Source of the DNA: Pontivivens nitratireducens
GTDB lineage: Bacteria > Pseudomonadota > Alphaproteobacteria > Rhodobacterales > Rhodobacteraceae
Reading direction: 5' to 3'
Assembly (NCBI RefSeq): GCF_014235845.1
Contig: NZ_JACJUQ010000002.1
Location: 62,001-126,000 of the forward strand
DNA length: 64,000 bases
Both the position numbers and the translations under genes were made by a program. Below, in pieces: positions 17,481-27,002 of the stretch (positions within the stretch are counted from its first letter, which is position 1; the number at the start of each line of letters is the position of its first letter). The notes below the pieces were generated by a model, which saw nothing but the letters and a program-made list of their open reading frames with translations, ran no database searches and was not told the origin of the DNA.

Positions 17481-18245
17481 TCAAGTGGTCATGCCCCCAT
17501 CTACGACATATTGGGCACCTGTGATAAAGCTCGATTCGTCGGAGGCCAAGAATAGTACAAGCTGCGCAACATCGTCGGGTTCGCCATAGCGACCCAGCGG
17601 AACCCGCTTTTCATACTCCGCCTTAGCAGCAGCGGCGTCCTCGGGTTTCGAACCCTTTTCGATAGAGCGCATCATGCGCGTGTTAACAGGTGCGGGATGC
17701 ACCGAATTCACGCGAATATTCTGACCAGCACCCTCGGCTGACCCGTTGCGTGTGAGGCCGACCACCGCATGTTTGGACGTGACATAGGGTGTCAGGCCCG
17801 GACCCGCAGACAGGCCCGCTACCGACGACGTGTTGATAATGCTTCCGCCGCTTTCGCTCATGGCCTTCATCACATGTTTTAGGCCCAGAAACATGCCACG
17901 CACGTTTACGGCCATGACCTTGTCAAAATCCTCTACCTTTTGTTCAATCAACGGTGCGACGGTTCCTTCGATACCCGCGTTGTTGAAGAAAACATCAATA
18001 CCGCCCAACTTGTCCTTCGCCTCTTGAACGTATCGCTCCACATCCGCTTCGTTCGACACGTCGGCAGCGATGACAACGACCTTGCCGTGTTCTTCAAGCG
18101 TTTCAGCGACGTTATTCAGTGCATCCTGATCCAGATCAACCAGCGCAACCTTCGCACCTTCCTTGAGGAATAGCTTGGCGGTTTCCGCTCCAATGCCACC
18201 TGCACCCCCGGTTATGACCACTCTTTTGTTATCCAGGCGTCCCAT
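17481..18245 (-). CDS. short-chain dehydrogenase/reductase (SDR)
   Basis: 254 residues, classical SDR. The NAD(P)-binding TGGAGGIG is near residue 12, NNAG near 88, catalytic Ser in INTSSVAG and the YVTSK Tyr/Lys pair near 155. Asp in VDLDQ after strand 2 suggests NAD(H) preference. Substrate unknown. Codon use and base composition are less GC-rich than in neighbours, suggesting acquired DNA. It resembles the SDR at 34933-35703: both carry NNAGIEG, a (V)APL-x-x-QKVEDFD segment and PYV-x-x-KH. Confidence 0.88.
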   Translation of the reverse strand: MGRLDNKRVVITGGAGGIGAETAKLFLKEGAKVALVDLDQDALNNVAETLEEHGKVVVIAADVSNEADVERYVQEAKDKLGGIDVFFNNAGIEGTVAPLIEQKVEDFDKVMAVNVRGMFLGLKHVMKAMSESGGSIINTSSVAGLSAGPGLTPYVTSKHAVVGLTRNGSAEGAGQNIRVNSVHPAPVNTRMMRSIEKGSKPEDAAAAKAEYEKRVPLGRYGEPDDVAQLVLFLASDESSFITGAQYVVDGGMTT

Positions 18246-18937
18246 GTCCGACCTCCGTTTCCTAAGATGAATCATTAAAATAACGAACCGCACCTTGCCG
18301 TAGTTCCATGCCCAGACCGCGTTGGTAAAAACGTGATCGGCAAACGGAATCGAAGCGTTCGATATGGAACAGGCATGCCGATATGGGGGGCGGAAACTAT
18401 TCACAAAATTTCGAGGATTTGCGTGTTTTCTAGCCTCACCCTAAACATCAAAACAGCCGAATTCCGGGGCGAGTTACCCCCTCCACCACGAAGTTCAAAG
18501 CATTATTTGCGCGGTGCGCAGTCCGTCAGATCCGGTTCGGGGCGCTGGTCGGATGTATCGCGGGCGTTGCGGGAGCCATCATGAACCGTCGAAGGAGGTA
18601 GAATCCAACCACGACGCCATTCTGAGCCGCTTGATGACACGGGATGCGTCTGAGAGCGTCAACGTCTTCGCCTGAGCACAACTGCCACGCTGACTGGCGA
18701 TTCTCGGACATACGCAATTTGTTGCAACATTGATTAGCCGTCCCCACGGTGAGGGATGTCGTCGGCCGCGCGTATCGCAGGACCGGACCTTCGCTGGCGG
18801 CGATCACCTGGTTCGCCCGGAGCTAACTCATGGGACAAATTCAACTGTGGGGCAGGGGGTTCTTCACAGAATTCCCCAGCCCCTCAATCCGAGCCTACAT
18901 GACCGGCTCCCCACACGCTATTGATTGGGTGCGCGCG
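18246..18937. other. 692-bp region without a supported gene
   Basis: All frames were considered. Several short frames exist but none has a ribosome site plus recognisable family pattern. The region lies between the SDR gene and the cytochrome gene and may hold decayed genes; a stretch around 18530-18600 reads like the end of a small membrane protein (GALVGCIAGVAGAIMNRRR on the + strand), but this is weak. Confidence 0.4.
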
Positions 18938-19552
18938 TCATCCCTCCGGGCAGGCTGCGCCCGCCTCGATCCAGGCATTCGTCAGCTCGCCGAAGAGTTC
19001 CTGTGTACCCGGTGCGGATTCGCGTCCCTCTCCCGGAGTCCAGCCCCAGCCGACCAGCCCGTCATGGGCATTATGCTCATGCAGTTCAGCCAGCGTTCGC
19101 CCGCCGTTCCGTTCAGGGTCCTTGATCTGTGCGCAGATCTCGGCGACCGTTTTGCCGATCCAGGCCTGTTCGATCGGGGCCAGCATCCATGGCGAGTGGC
19201 CGGGGATCGACCCGTCACCAGAGACGTAATCGACATTCTCACTGCCGTGACAGGTGTTGCAGCGCATTCCCGGGGCACCGAACCCGCTGTCGCCCCGAAC
19301 CACCGGCGGCTCGTGGATGCGCATTTCCATGCCCTGCCGCGGTGTGTTGTCCGCAGGGTGGCAGTTCAGGCACCGCGGATGCTGGATGACCTTCGCCATC
19401 TCCTCGAACAGCGCTTGCGAGCGAGCGGTTTCGTCCGTAAAACCGTCGAACTCGTCGACCGTGCGCAGGCCGTTTACCTCCTCGCTCCAACCGCTCGATG
19501 CGGCGGACAGGATTGCGATCAGCGCAACGGTTGAGACTTTCCACATTTTCAT
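18938..19552 (-). CDS. periplasmic dihaem c-type cytochrome of the IorAB-type oxidoreductase
   Basis: 204 residues with an N-terminal signal peptide (KVSTVALIAILSAASSGWS). Two haem c sites are seen: CLNCH near residue 63 and CNTCH near 98. The start ATG overlaps the stop of the molybdenum subunit (TCAT at 19549-19552), so translation is coupled. It is likely the electron acceptor for the periplasmic molybdenum hydroxylase encoded upstream. It is not the long three-haem cytochrome often found with aldehyde dehydrogenases of this class. Confidence 0.8.
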   Translation of the reverse strand: MKMWKVSTVALIAILSAASSGWSEEVNGLRTVDEFDGFTDETARSQALFEEMAKVIQHPRCLNCHPADNTPRQGMEMRIHEPPVVRGDSGFGAPGMRCNTCHGSENVDYVSGDGSIPGHSPWMLAPIEQAWIGKTVAEICAQIKDPERNGGRTLAELHEHNAHDGLVGWGWTPGEGRESAPGTQELFGELTNAWIEAGAACPEG

Positions 19553-21723
19553 GACTGAACTCCCACGGTGAAAGGCAGTCGCGTCACGGTCTGGCCGGTC
19601 AGCGCTCTCCATGCATTGCCGACGGCCGGGCCGATCGGTGGCGTTCCGGGTTCGCCAACGCCGCTCGGGTCGTGGTCGGTGTCGAGGATCTCGACCTCCA
19701 CCGCCGGCATCTCGTTGATACGCAGCATCCGGTAATCGTCGAAATTGTTCTCGGCGATGCGCCCGCCCGGCAGCAGCGTGATCTGGCTGTAGAGCAACGC
19801 GGTGAGGCCGTAGCCGATGCCGCCTTCCATCTGCGCCCGGATCACACCGGGATTGACTGCCACGCCGCAATCGACCGCGCACCAGACGCGGTGAACGCGC
19901 GGCATGCCGTTATCGTTAGAGACCTCTGCGATCTGCGCCACATAGGTATTAAAGCTCTCGTGCAGAGCAATGCCGTAGCCGCGATCGCCCTTCACGCGCT
20001 GGCCATCCCAGCCCGCCATGGCGGCGACGCGCTCAAGCACCGCCCGGTCGCGCCCGGCATCCGCACGCAGCAGGTCGAGCCTGCCCTGCACAGGATCCTT
20101 GCCCGCCGCTTCGAGCAGCATGTCGAGAAACACTTCGGTCGCGTAGCCGGTATGGGTGTGTCCGACCGAACGCCACCACAGCACCGGAACGGGGCTTTCC
20201 ATTCGCGCCCAGCTGGTTCGGAAATTGACCAGGTCGTAGGGCATCTTGGTCGCGCCCTCATAGGCCGTGGGGTCGAGCCCCTTGTCCATCATCGCTTCCA
20301 TCGGCCCGCCGGCCATGATCGACTGGTTGGCGAGGACGTCGGTCCAGCCGACGATGTTGCCCTCCGCATCGATGCCACCGCGCATCCGGTGCACGGTCAT
20401 GGGGCGGTAGTAGCCGCCATGCAGGTCATCCTCGCGTGTCCATAGCAGCTTCCACGACCCGTTGCGTCCCGCTGCCTTCGCGATGGCCGCGATCTCAGCC
20501 GCCAGATGCGCGTCAGGCTGAGCCCTGCGTCCGAAGCTGCCGCCGGCGAACATGACGTTGATGATCACATTCGAGGGGTCGACACCCAGCGTCTGGGCCA
20601 GAGTCGGCTTGTCGAGCGATGGGAATTGCGACCCCATCCACAGCTCGGCAACGCCGTCACGCATCTCGATCACCGCGTCGAGCGTCTCAAGCGGCGCATG
20701 TGCGAGGTAGGGGAAGCGGAACTCGGTCTCAATCACCTGCTCGGCGCCTTCGAGTGCGCCATCGACATCGCCGGCTTCCTCGGCAACGAGCGTTTCTGCC
20801 GCCGCTGCTTCGGAGAATGCCTGAAGCATTTCTTCGGATGAGCGGGTCTCGGCCTCGGTGTCGTCCCATTCGACGTCGAGAGCCTCGCGCCCCTTGAGCG
20901 CCGCAGCGGTCGAGGTTGCGTAGACCGCGATGCCGGAGGGGATTTCACGAACCGCAACGACACCCGGAACCGCCATCGCTGGCGCTGGATCGAAATTCGC
21001 CACGCGCCCGCCGAAGAAGGGGGGGTGGCGGACCACGACGGTTTCCATCCCCTCGCGGTAGACATCGAGGGTGAAGGTCGCCTGACCCGTGGACTTGGGT
21101 TTAGTGTCGAGCTTCTGGACCTCGGTGCCGATCAGTTTGAACTGCCCCGGATCCTTGAGCGGCGGATCCTCGGGCACCGTCATGCCGGCGGCGCGTTCGG
21201 CAAGCTCACCGAAGCGGGCGCTGCGATCGCTTGCCCCGTGTCGTACGACACCCTGCGCGACCTCTATCTCACCGGCGGGCACGCCCCATTCTTCGGCCGC
21301 GGCAGCGACCAGCATCGCACGCGCCGCAGCACCTGCCTTGCGCATCTGCATGTAGGAATTGGCCATGGCGGTGGAGCCGCCGGTCCCCTGCATGCCAAAG
21401 AAAAGATTGGCATAAAGTTCGGCATTCGCCGGTGCCGCTTCGGCGCGCATCTGTGACCAGTCGGCGTCCATCTCCTCGGCCACCAGCGTGGAGAGCCCGG
21501 TATAGGGGCCCTGTCCAAACTCGATATGCTTGATGAGGACGGTCACGGTGTCGTCGGGGGCGACGCGGATGAAGGCGTTCGGGGCGAAGTCGCCCTGCGT
21601 CGGCGCATCCTGCCCGAGAATGGCGGCGGCACCCGATTGCGCCCGACCGGGGAGCGGAAGCGTCACCGCGACGACGAGCCCGGCGGAGGCGGAAAGGAAT
21701 TGGCGGCGTGTGTGTTCGGTCAT
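19549..21723 (-). CDS. xanthine dehydrogenase-family molybdopterin-binding subunit, IorB type
   Basis: 724 residues. A twin-arginine signal ([16 protein letters not shown]) sends the folded Mo-cofactor protein to the periplasm. The family is recognised by residues such as [37 protein letters not shown] near residue 390 and [13 protein letters not shown] near 625, and by the final [11 protein letters not shown]. Members include isoquinoline 1-oxidoreductase and aldehyde dehydrogenases; the true substrate cannot be told. ATG 21723 was chosen because the Tat motif begins there. Operon order is 2Fe-2S subunit, this subunit, cytochrome c. Confidence 0.88.
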   Translation of the reverse strand: MTEHTRRQFLSASAGLVVAVTLPLPGRAQSGAAAILGQDAPTQGDFAPNAFIRVAPDDTVTVLIKHIEFGQGPYTGLSTLVAEEMDADWSQMRAEAAPANAELYANLFFGMQGTGGSTAMANSYMQMRKAGAAARAMLVAAAAEEWGVPAGEIEVAQGVVRHGASDRSARFGELAERAAGMTVPEDPPLKDPGQFKLIGTEVQKLDTKPKSTGQATFTLDVYREGMETVVVRHPPFFGGRVANFDPAPAMAVPGVVAVREIPSGIAVYATSTAAALKGREALDVEWDDTEAETRSSEEMLQAFSEAAAAETLVAEEAGDVDGALEGAEQVIETEFRFPYLAHAPLETLDAVIEMRDGVAELWMGSQFPSLDKPTLAQTLGVDPSNVIINVMFAGGSFGRRAQPDAHLAAEIAAIAKAAGRNGSWKLLWTREDDLHGGYYRPMTVHRMRGGIDAEGNIVGWTDVLANQSIMAGGPMEAMMDKGLDPTAYEGATKMPYDLVNFRTSWARMESPVPVLWWRSVGHTHTGYATEVFLDMLLEAAGKDPVQGRLDLLRADAGRDRAVLERVAAMAGWDGQRVKGDRGYGIALHESFNTYVAQIAEVSNDNGMPRVHRVWCAVDCGVAVNPGVIRAQMEGGIGYGLTALLYSQITLLPGGRIAENNFDDYRMLRINEMPAVEVEILDTDHDPSGVGEPGTPPIGPAVGNAWRALTGQTVTRLPFTVGVQS

Positions 21724-21727
21724 CGGA

Positions 21728-22186
21728 TCATCCCTCCAGCGTGCTGGCGGCGTCATGGATCGCCTTGCGGATGCGCTGGTATGTGGCGCAACGGCAAATG
21801 TTCCCGGCCATCGCATTGTCGATATCATCGTCGGTCGGCTGCGGGATCTCGGTCAGCAGCGCGGTCGCGCTGACCACCTGGCCTGACTGGCACCATCCGC
21901 ATTGCGGCACGTCGTTCGCGACCCAGGCCGCCTGCACCGCCTGTGATTCAGGCGTGTCGAGCCCTTCGATCGTCTCGACGAAGGCACCGTCGGCCATCTC
22001 GATCGGCGTCACGCAAGAGCGACGAGTCATCCCGTCCATCATGACCGTGCAGGCCCCGCATTGCGCCACGCCGCAGCCGAACTTCGTTCCGGTCAGCCGC
22101 AACTCATCGCGCAGCACCCACAGGAGAGGCGTGTCCCCCGGAACATCGACGGAAACCTCTCGGTTGTTGACTGTGAGATTATACAT
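21728..22186 (-). CDS. 2Fe-2S subunit of the molybdenum hydroxylase, IorA type
   Basis: 152 residues, the usual small-subunit length. The plant-type 2Fe-2S centre is C-x4-C-x2-C with a later Cys ([13 protein letters not shown] near 38-50). The second cluster uses CGWCQSGQ near 102 and CRCATY near 137. It passes electrons from the Mo site toward the cytochrome. A ribosome site (AAAGGAA) precedes ATG 22186, and the stop is 4 bp before the IorB-type start. Confidence 0.92.
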   Translation of the reverse strand: MYNLTVNNREVSVDVPGDTPLLWVLRDELRLTGTKFGCGVAQCGACTVMMDGMTRRSCVTPIEMADGAFVETIEGLDTPESQAVQAAWVANDVPQCGWCQSGQVVSATALLTEIPQPTDDDIDNAMAGNICRCATYQRIRKAIHDAASTLEG

Positions 22187-22600
22187 CTGGCTGTTCCTTT
22201 CACTTGGCGATCAGCTCCCGCGCCGATCGGCTCCCCGCATCCGAGCGATAACTGGCGTTATTGTAGTGCGCCGGTACAGGCCGACAAGACTGGGGGATGG
22301 CATATGTGCACGAAAAGTTGGGACAATCCACCGGCATCAAGCGGGGCGTCACGTTGCATCATATAACGCGTGCGACGGGATTATCGAGATCAAAAAGGTG
22401 CCGGAACGGATTTTCACGCGGTCGTGTTCTCGGCCATTTTTATCATGCGGTCTCGCGCATCCAACCTGTTGAGCCCGGCAACGAAGTCTGGCCCATCGAA
22501 CCTCTTTATTGACAATACCGACCGGACGGTACAGTAGGCAGACTGGCGTTCGAACCAGGCATCGTCGCCGATTTGACTGTAAAGACCGGGACCCGAATTC
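22187..22600. other. 414-bp divergent promoter region between iorA-type gene and RND pump
   Basis: Contains the promoter and operator of the RND operon at its right end. The rest has no supported gene: the short frames here lack ribosome sites and family similarity. No TetR-type regulator is encoded, although one would be expected. Confidence 0.5.
22509..22535 (+). promoter_or_regulatory. promoter overlapped by a TetR-type operator, upstream of the RND pump
   Basis: TTGACA at 22509-22514 and TACAGT at 22530-22535 form a possible sigma-70 promoter with a short 15-bp spacer. Inside it lies TACCGACCGGACGGTA (22516-22531), an inverted repeat with TACCG/CGGTA arms and a CCGG core. This resembles operators of TetR repressors that control RND pumps. 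Confidence 0.5.
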
Positions 22601-23788
22601 ATGATAAAACGCTTAATAATTGCTGTCCTGCTCCTTGCAATCGCGGTGGGCGGCGTCGTTGGTTTCAACAAGTTTCGTGATCAGGCGATCACGGATTTCT
22701 TTGCCAATCGGCCCACGCCCGCCCTGCCGGTGGACACGGTCGTTGCAGAGGCGGGTCCGTGGACGCCGACGCTGGAGGCGATCGGCACGATCTATTCGCG
22801 CCGCGGCATCGATCTCGCATTCGAGACGGGCGGCGTTGTCCGCGAGATTGGATTCGAGGCAAATGATCGCGTCGAGAAAGGCCAGATGCTGGTCCGGATC
22901 GACGACGAGATCCAGCAGGCGGACCTCGCCGCGGCGCAAGCCTCGCTGCACCTGGCCCAACAGACGCTGGAACGTGCCGAATCCCTTGGGAACCGGGGCA
23001 TTACGGCAACCGCCAGTATCGAGGAGGCCGAAGCCGCCGCCAATTCCGCGCTGGCGCAGATGCAGCGCATCGAGGCGATCCTCGACCAGAAGGTGCTCGA
23101 AGCACCGTTCGCCGGTGAGATCGGTATCCCTGAGATCGAGGTAGGCCAGTTCGTCACTGTCGGAAGCACCGTGGCGACCCTGCAGGACACAGACATGCTG
23201 CGGGTCGATTTCTCGCTGCCCGAACAGGAATTGGCGCAGATCGACATCGGCCAATCGGTCACCCTGGCCGGAGAGTCGGGGACGACCGGTTCCGGCATCA
23301 TCACCGCGATCGAACCGCGGATCGATCCGGCCACGCGCCTTGTGAAAGTGCGGGCCGAGCTTGAGAATGAGGACAAGGTCTTCCGCCCCGGTCAGTTCGT
23401 TCGGGTCAGGGTTACATTGCCAGACATGGAGAACGTGGTGGCGCTGCCGCAGACAGCGGTCGTGACCAGCCTCTACGGCGATTACGTCTATTCCGTCGTG
23501 CCGGCCGAAAACAGCACGCAAGAAGAGCCGCAACTGATGGCGAAACAAATTTTCGTCCAGACCGGCTCGCGCCAGGATAACCTGGTCGAGATCGTCGAGG
23601 GCGTCAGCGCAGGCGATCGGATCGTGGTCGCGGGCCAGAACCGGCTGTCGAACGGCTTGCCGGTCAAGCTGTCTGGCGCGGAGGCATCCGAGGCATCTCC
23701 CGACCCCGCGCCTGAACCGGAGGCGGACGAGGATAGCGATACGAACGCGTTCATCGGCGCGGGACGCGCGGCGGAGGCTACCGAATGA
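22601..23788 (+). CDS. RND efflux periplasmic adaptor (membrane fusion protein)
   Basis: 395 residues. An N-terminal membrane anchor (IIAVLLLAIAVGGVVGF) is followed by a lipoyl/barrel-sandwich half (RRGIDLAFETGGVVREIGFEANDRVEKGQMLVR is the typical region), a coiled-coil hairpin (about 95-150), a beta-barrel region and an acidic, Pro/Glu-rich C-terminal tail (ASPDPAPEPEADEDSD). It bridges the RND pump to an outer-membrane channel, which is not encoded here. The stop overlaps the pump start (ATGA, 23785-23788). Confidence 0.92.
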   Translation: MIKRLIIAVLLLAIAVGGVVGFNKFRDQAITDFFANRPTPALPVDTVVAEAGPWTPTLEAIGTIYSRRGIDLAFETGGVVREIGFEANDRVEKGQMLVRIDDEIQQADLAAAQASLHLAQQTLERAESLGNRGITATASIEEAEAAANSALAQMQRIEAILDQKVLEAPFAGEIGIPEIEVGQFVTVGSTVATLQDTDMLRVDFSLPEQELAQIDIGQSVTLAGESGTTGSGIITAIEPRIDPATRLVKVRAELENEDKVFRPGQFVRVRVTLPDMENVVALPQTAVVTSLYGDYVYSVVPAENSTQEEPQLMAKQIFVQTGSRQDNLVEIVEGVSAGDRIVVAGQNRLSNGLPVKLSGAEASEASPDPAPEPEADEDSDTNAFIGAGRAAEATE

Positions 23789-26700
23789 GCCTTCCCGAGC
23801 TCTTTACCCGCCGCCCCGTCCTGTCGACCGTGTTGGGCTGCCTGATCCTGCTGCTGGGTTTCCAGGGCCTGTTCAACCTGCCGGTCCGCCAGTATCCCGA
23901 AGTTGAAGAGACGGTCATCACCGTCAACACGATCTATCCCGGTGCCAGCGCCGACCTGATCCAGGGCTTTGTGACAGCGCCGATTGCGGCGGCGGTCTCG
24001 ACCACCGAAAATGTGGATTATGTCACCTCGCAGAGCCGCCCCTCCAGCAGCTCCGTCACTGTTCAGATGCAGCTCGGCGCCAACCCGGATATCGCGCTGA
24101 CCGAGGTGATGTCCAAGGTGCAACAGGTTCGCGGCCAGCTGCCAACCGCAGCGGAGGACCCGGTGATCCTCAAGGGCACCGGCCAGCAGTTCGCCATCAT
24201 GTATCTTGCCTTTCAGAACGAGAACATGAGCCCCGAGCAGTTGACCGAATATCTCGAACGGGTGGTCCGGCCCCGTATGTCGACGATCGAGGGCGTGGCC
24301 GAGGTTCAGATCCTTGGCGCCGCGAACTATTCGATGCGGGTCTGGATCGACCCGGTGCGCCTCGCCAGCCGGGGCGCCACGGCGACGGAGGTGCTGAACG
24401 CGATCAACACCTCGAACTTCCTGTCGGCACCCGGGCGGACCAAGAACGATCTGGTCTCATACTCAATCACGCTCGATTCGACGCTCCAGACGCCCGAGGC
24501 CTTCGGGGCCCTCCCGATTCGCTCCGATGGCGATGATGTGGTGCGACTGCGAGACGTGGCGGAGATCGAGCTGGCGGCCGAGAGCACCGATACGGTGGTC
24601 CGTTTCAACGGACAGCCCGGCACGTTCATCGGCATCTTCCCAACGCCATCGGCCAATCCGCTCGATACGGCGAGCGCGGTCCTCGAAGAACTGCCATCAA
24701 TCCAGGCGAGCCTGCCGGAGGGCATGACCGTTTCGATGGTTTACGACTCGACCGAGACGATCAGCGCCTCAATCGAGGAAGTCTTCAAGACCATCGCCGA
24801 GGCGGTGATCATCGTAATTCTGGTGATCCTGCTGTTCCTCGGGTCATTTCGTTCGGTTCTGATGCCCATCGTGACGATCCCGCTGTCGCTGGTCGGCGTC
24901 TGCTTCTTCCTCTATGCGATGGGGTACTCGATCAATCTTCTGTCGCTGCTGGCGATGGTTCTGGCAATCGGCCTGGTGGTCGACGACGCGATCATCGTGG
25001 TTGAGAACATTCACCGCCACGTCGAGGATGGGATGGCCCCGATGGCGGCGGCGATCAAGGGCATGCAGGAAATCTGGCTGGCGATCGTCGCGATGTCGCT
25101 GACGCTGGTCGCCGTGTTCATCCCGATCGGCTTCACCGGCGGTCTCACCGGCTCGTTGTTCCGCGAATTCGCCTTTACGCTGGCGGGCGCGGTGCTGATT
25201 TCGGGCATTGTCGCGCTGACGATCACGCCGATGATGTCGGCGCGGTTGCTGAGTTCGGGCGGACACACCCGGTTCCAGAGGGTCGTCGACGGAACGTCGG
25301 ACCGGGTGTCGAACTGGTATGAGCGCCGGGTGCGAAGCTCGCTCGATTACCGGCCGGTGACGATGCTGATGGTGCTGGTCCTCGTTGGACTGACCGGCTT
25401 CATGTTCCTCAACACGCCCAGCGAGCTTGCGCCCGAGGAGGACTCGGGCGGCCTGTTCTCACTGGTCACAGCCCCGCGTTATGCCACAAGTGAATACACC
25501 AGCGGCTACGCTGCCGAAATCGGTGAGCGCACCCAGGACATCGAGGAAGTGCGCTCGCAGTTCTCGATCGTCGGTGTGGGCGGCGCCACGAATACCGCCT
25601 TCTCGATCTGGGCGCTGAAGGATTGGTCCGAGCGTGAGCGCAGCCAGGCGGAGATCAAGGCCGACATCCAAGGTCGCATTTCGGCCGTGGACGGGGTCGA
25701 GGCGCTGGTCTTCGCGCCGCCGTCGCTGCCTGGCGCAGGCGGCGGCTTGCCGATCTCGATGGTCATCCAGTCCACCGGCAATCCGAGGCAAGTCTACGAG
25801 GTCGCCGCCGAAATCCAGCGCGAAGCCCAACAGACGGGCCGGTTTATCGTGGTGCAGAACTCGCTGGCCTTCGACGCGCCACAGGTCACCGTGACCATCG
25901 ACCGCGATCGGGCTGCCGCGCTGAACGTTCCGGTGCGCGACGTGGGCAGCACGCTCAGCCTGCTGGTGGGCGGTGGCGCGATCAGCCAGTTCGACCGCGA
26001 ATCGCAGAGCTATGACGTCATCACCCAGGTGCCACAGAACTTCCGCGAGAATCCCGAACGGCTGGGCGAGTACTTCCTGCGGTCGAGCACGGGTGAGATG
26101 ATCCCGCTGTCATCGCTGATCGAGGTGTCGACCAATGCCTCACCAGCGGCCATCGAGCAGTTCAACCAGCTGAATTCGGCCACGATCTCGGCGCTGCCGC
26201 TGCCCGGCGTGACCACGGGTGAGGGGCTCGGCGTCATCGTCGAGATCGCCGAACGCGTGCTGCCTGACGGCTTCTTCATCGAGTATTCCGGTCAGTCGCG
26301 GCTGGAGGTCACGCAAGGCAACACGATCCTCGTCGCCTTCGGCGCGGCGGTCGTGGTAATCTATCTGCTGCTGGCCGCGCAGTTCGAGAGTTTCCGCGAT
26401 CCGCTCATCATCATGATGTCGGTCCCGCTGGCGATTTTCGGCGCGATCCTGCCGCTGAATCTCGGCCTGGGGACGCTGAACATCTATACTCAGGTGGGGC
26501 TGATCACGTTGATCGGCATCATCACCAAGCATGGTATTTTGCTGGTCGAGTTCGCCAACCAGCGGCGCGATGAGGGGATGTCGATCCGCGATGCGATCGT
26601 GGAGTCGGCCAAGGTGCGGCTGCGGCCGATCCTGATGACCACGGCGGCCCTTGCACTGGCCGTCGTGCCGCTGATGCTGGCCGAAGGTGCCGGTGCGGCT

Positions 26701-26874
26701 GCCCGTCAGGCAATGGGTCTGGTGATCTTCACCGGCCTGATGATCGGCACGCTCTTCACGCTGTTCGTGGTGCCGATGTTCTACACGATCATTGCCAGCA
26801 AGTCGCGCGGCAATGGGCGGGCCGAAGAGGGTGGGGCAAGCAGCGAGGCCGCCCAGCCTGTGCCAGCAGAGTAG
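23785..26874 (+). CDS. RND family multidrug efflux permease (AcrB/MexF-like)
   Basis: 1029 residues, full length, with the twelve-helix RND layout and two large periplasmic loops. The proton-relay helix 4 carries LAIGLVVDDAIIVVENIHRH (two Asp, about residues 395-415). The FTRRPVLSTVLGCLILLLG N-terminal helix is typical of HAE1-type exporters. Driven by proton influx; substrates unknown. The C-terminal tail after helix 12 is short and Glu/Ala rich. It is translationally coupled to the adaptor. Confidence 0.95.
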   Translation: MSLPELFTRRPVLSTVLGCLILLLGFQGLFNLPVRQYPEVEETVITVNTIYPGASADLIQGFVTAPIAAAVSTTENVDYVTSQSRPSSSSVTVQMQLGANPDIALTEVMSKVQQVRGQLPTAAEDPVILKGTGQQFAIMYLAFQNENMSPEQLTEYLERVVRPRMSTIEGVAEVQILGAANYSMRVWIDPVRLASRGATATEVLNAINTSNFLSAPGRTKNDLVSYSITLDSTLQTPEAFGALPIRSDGDDVVRLRDVAEIELAAESTDTVVRFNGQPGTFIGIFPTPSANPLDTASAVLEELPSIQASLPEGMTVSMVYDSTETISASIEEVFKTIAEAVIIVILVILLFLGSFRSVLMPIVTIPLSLVGVCFFLYAMGYSINLLSLLAMVLAIGLVVDDAIIVVENIHRHVEDGMAPMAAAIKGMQEIWLAIVAMSLTLVAVFIPIGFTGGLTGSLFREFAFTLAGAVLISGIVALTITPMMSARLLSSGGHTRFQRVVDGTSDRVSNWYERRVRSSLDYRPVTMLMVLVLVGLTGFMFLNTPSELAPEEDSGGLFSLVTAPRYATSEYTSGYAAEIGERTQDIEEVRSQFSIVGVGGATNTAFSIWALKDWSERERSQAEIKADIQGRISAVDGVEALVFAPPSLPGAGGGLPISMVIQSTGNPRQVYEVAAEIQREAQQTGRFIVVQNSLAFDAPQVTVTIDRDRAAALNVPVRDVGSTLSLLVGGGAISQFDRESQSYDVITQVPQNFRENPERLGEYFLRSSTGEMIPLSSLIEVSTNASPAAIEQFNQLNSATISALPLPGVTTGEGLGVIVEIAERVLPDGFFIEYSGQSRLEVTQGNTILVAFGAAVVVIYLLLAAQFESFRDPLIIMMSVPLAIFGAILPLNLGLGTLNIYTQVGLITLIGIITKHGILLVEFANQRRDEGMSIRDAIVESAKVRLRPILMTTAALALAVVPLMLAEGAGAAARQAMGLVIFTGLMIGTLFTLFVVPMFYTIIASKSRGNGRAEEGGASSEAAQPVPAE

Positions 26875-27002
26875 CCCGGCGCCGGACGTCCATGTCCACC
26901 GCCGGGGCTGAGTGCGCCGTATCGGGAATTCCCGCTGCTTTCGATCACCCAACCGTCACGTCGCCGTGCGCGGCCAAAGGGTTTTGTCTGCGAACGCAGC
27001 GG
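26875..27002. other. spacer between convergent RND and ABC exporter operons
   Basis: A GC-rich inverted repeat (AGCCCGGCG...CGCCGGGGCT, about 26874-26911) lies right after the permease stop and could stop transcription in both directions, but no T-run follows. Nothing else was seen. Confidence 0.35.

Noticed and set aside
18511-18807. Open frames in the gap between SDR and cytochrome
   Set aside because: No ribosome sites, no recognisable families and no consistent codon bias.
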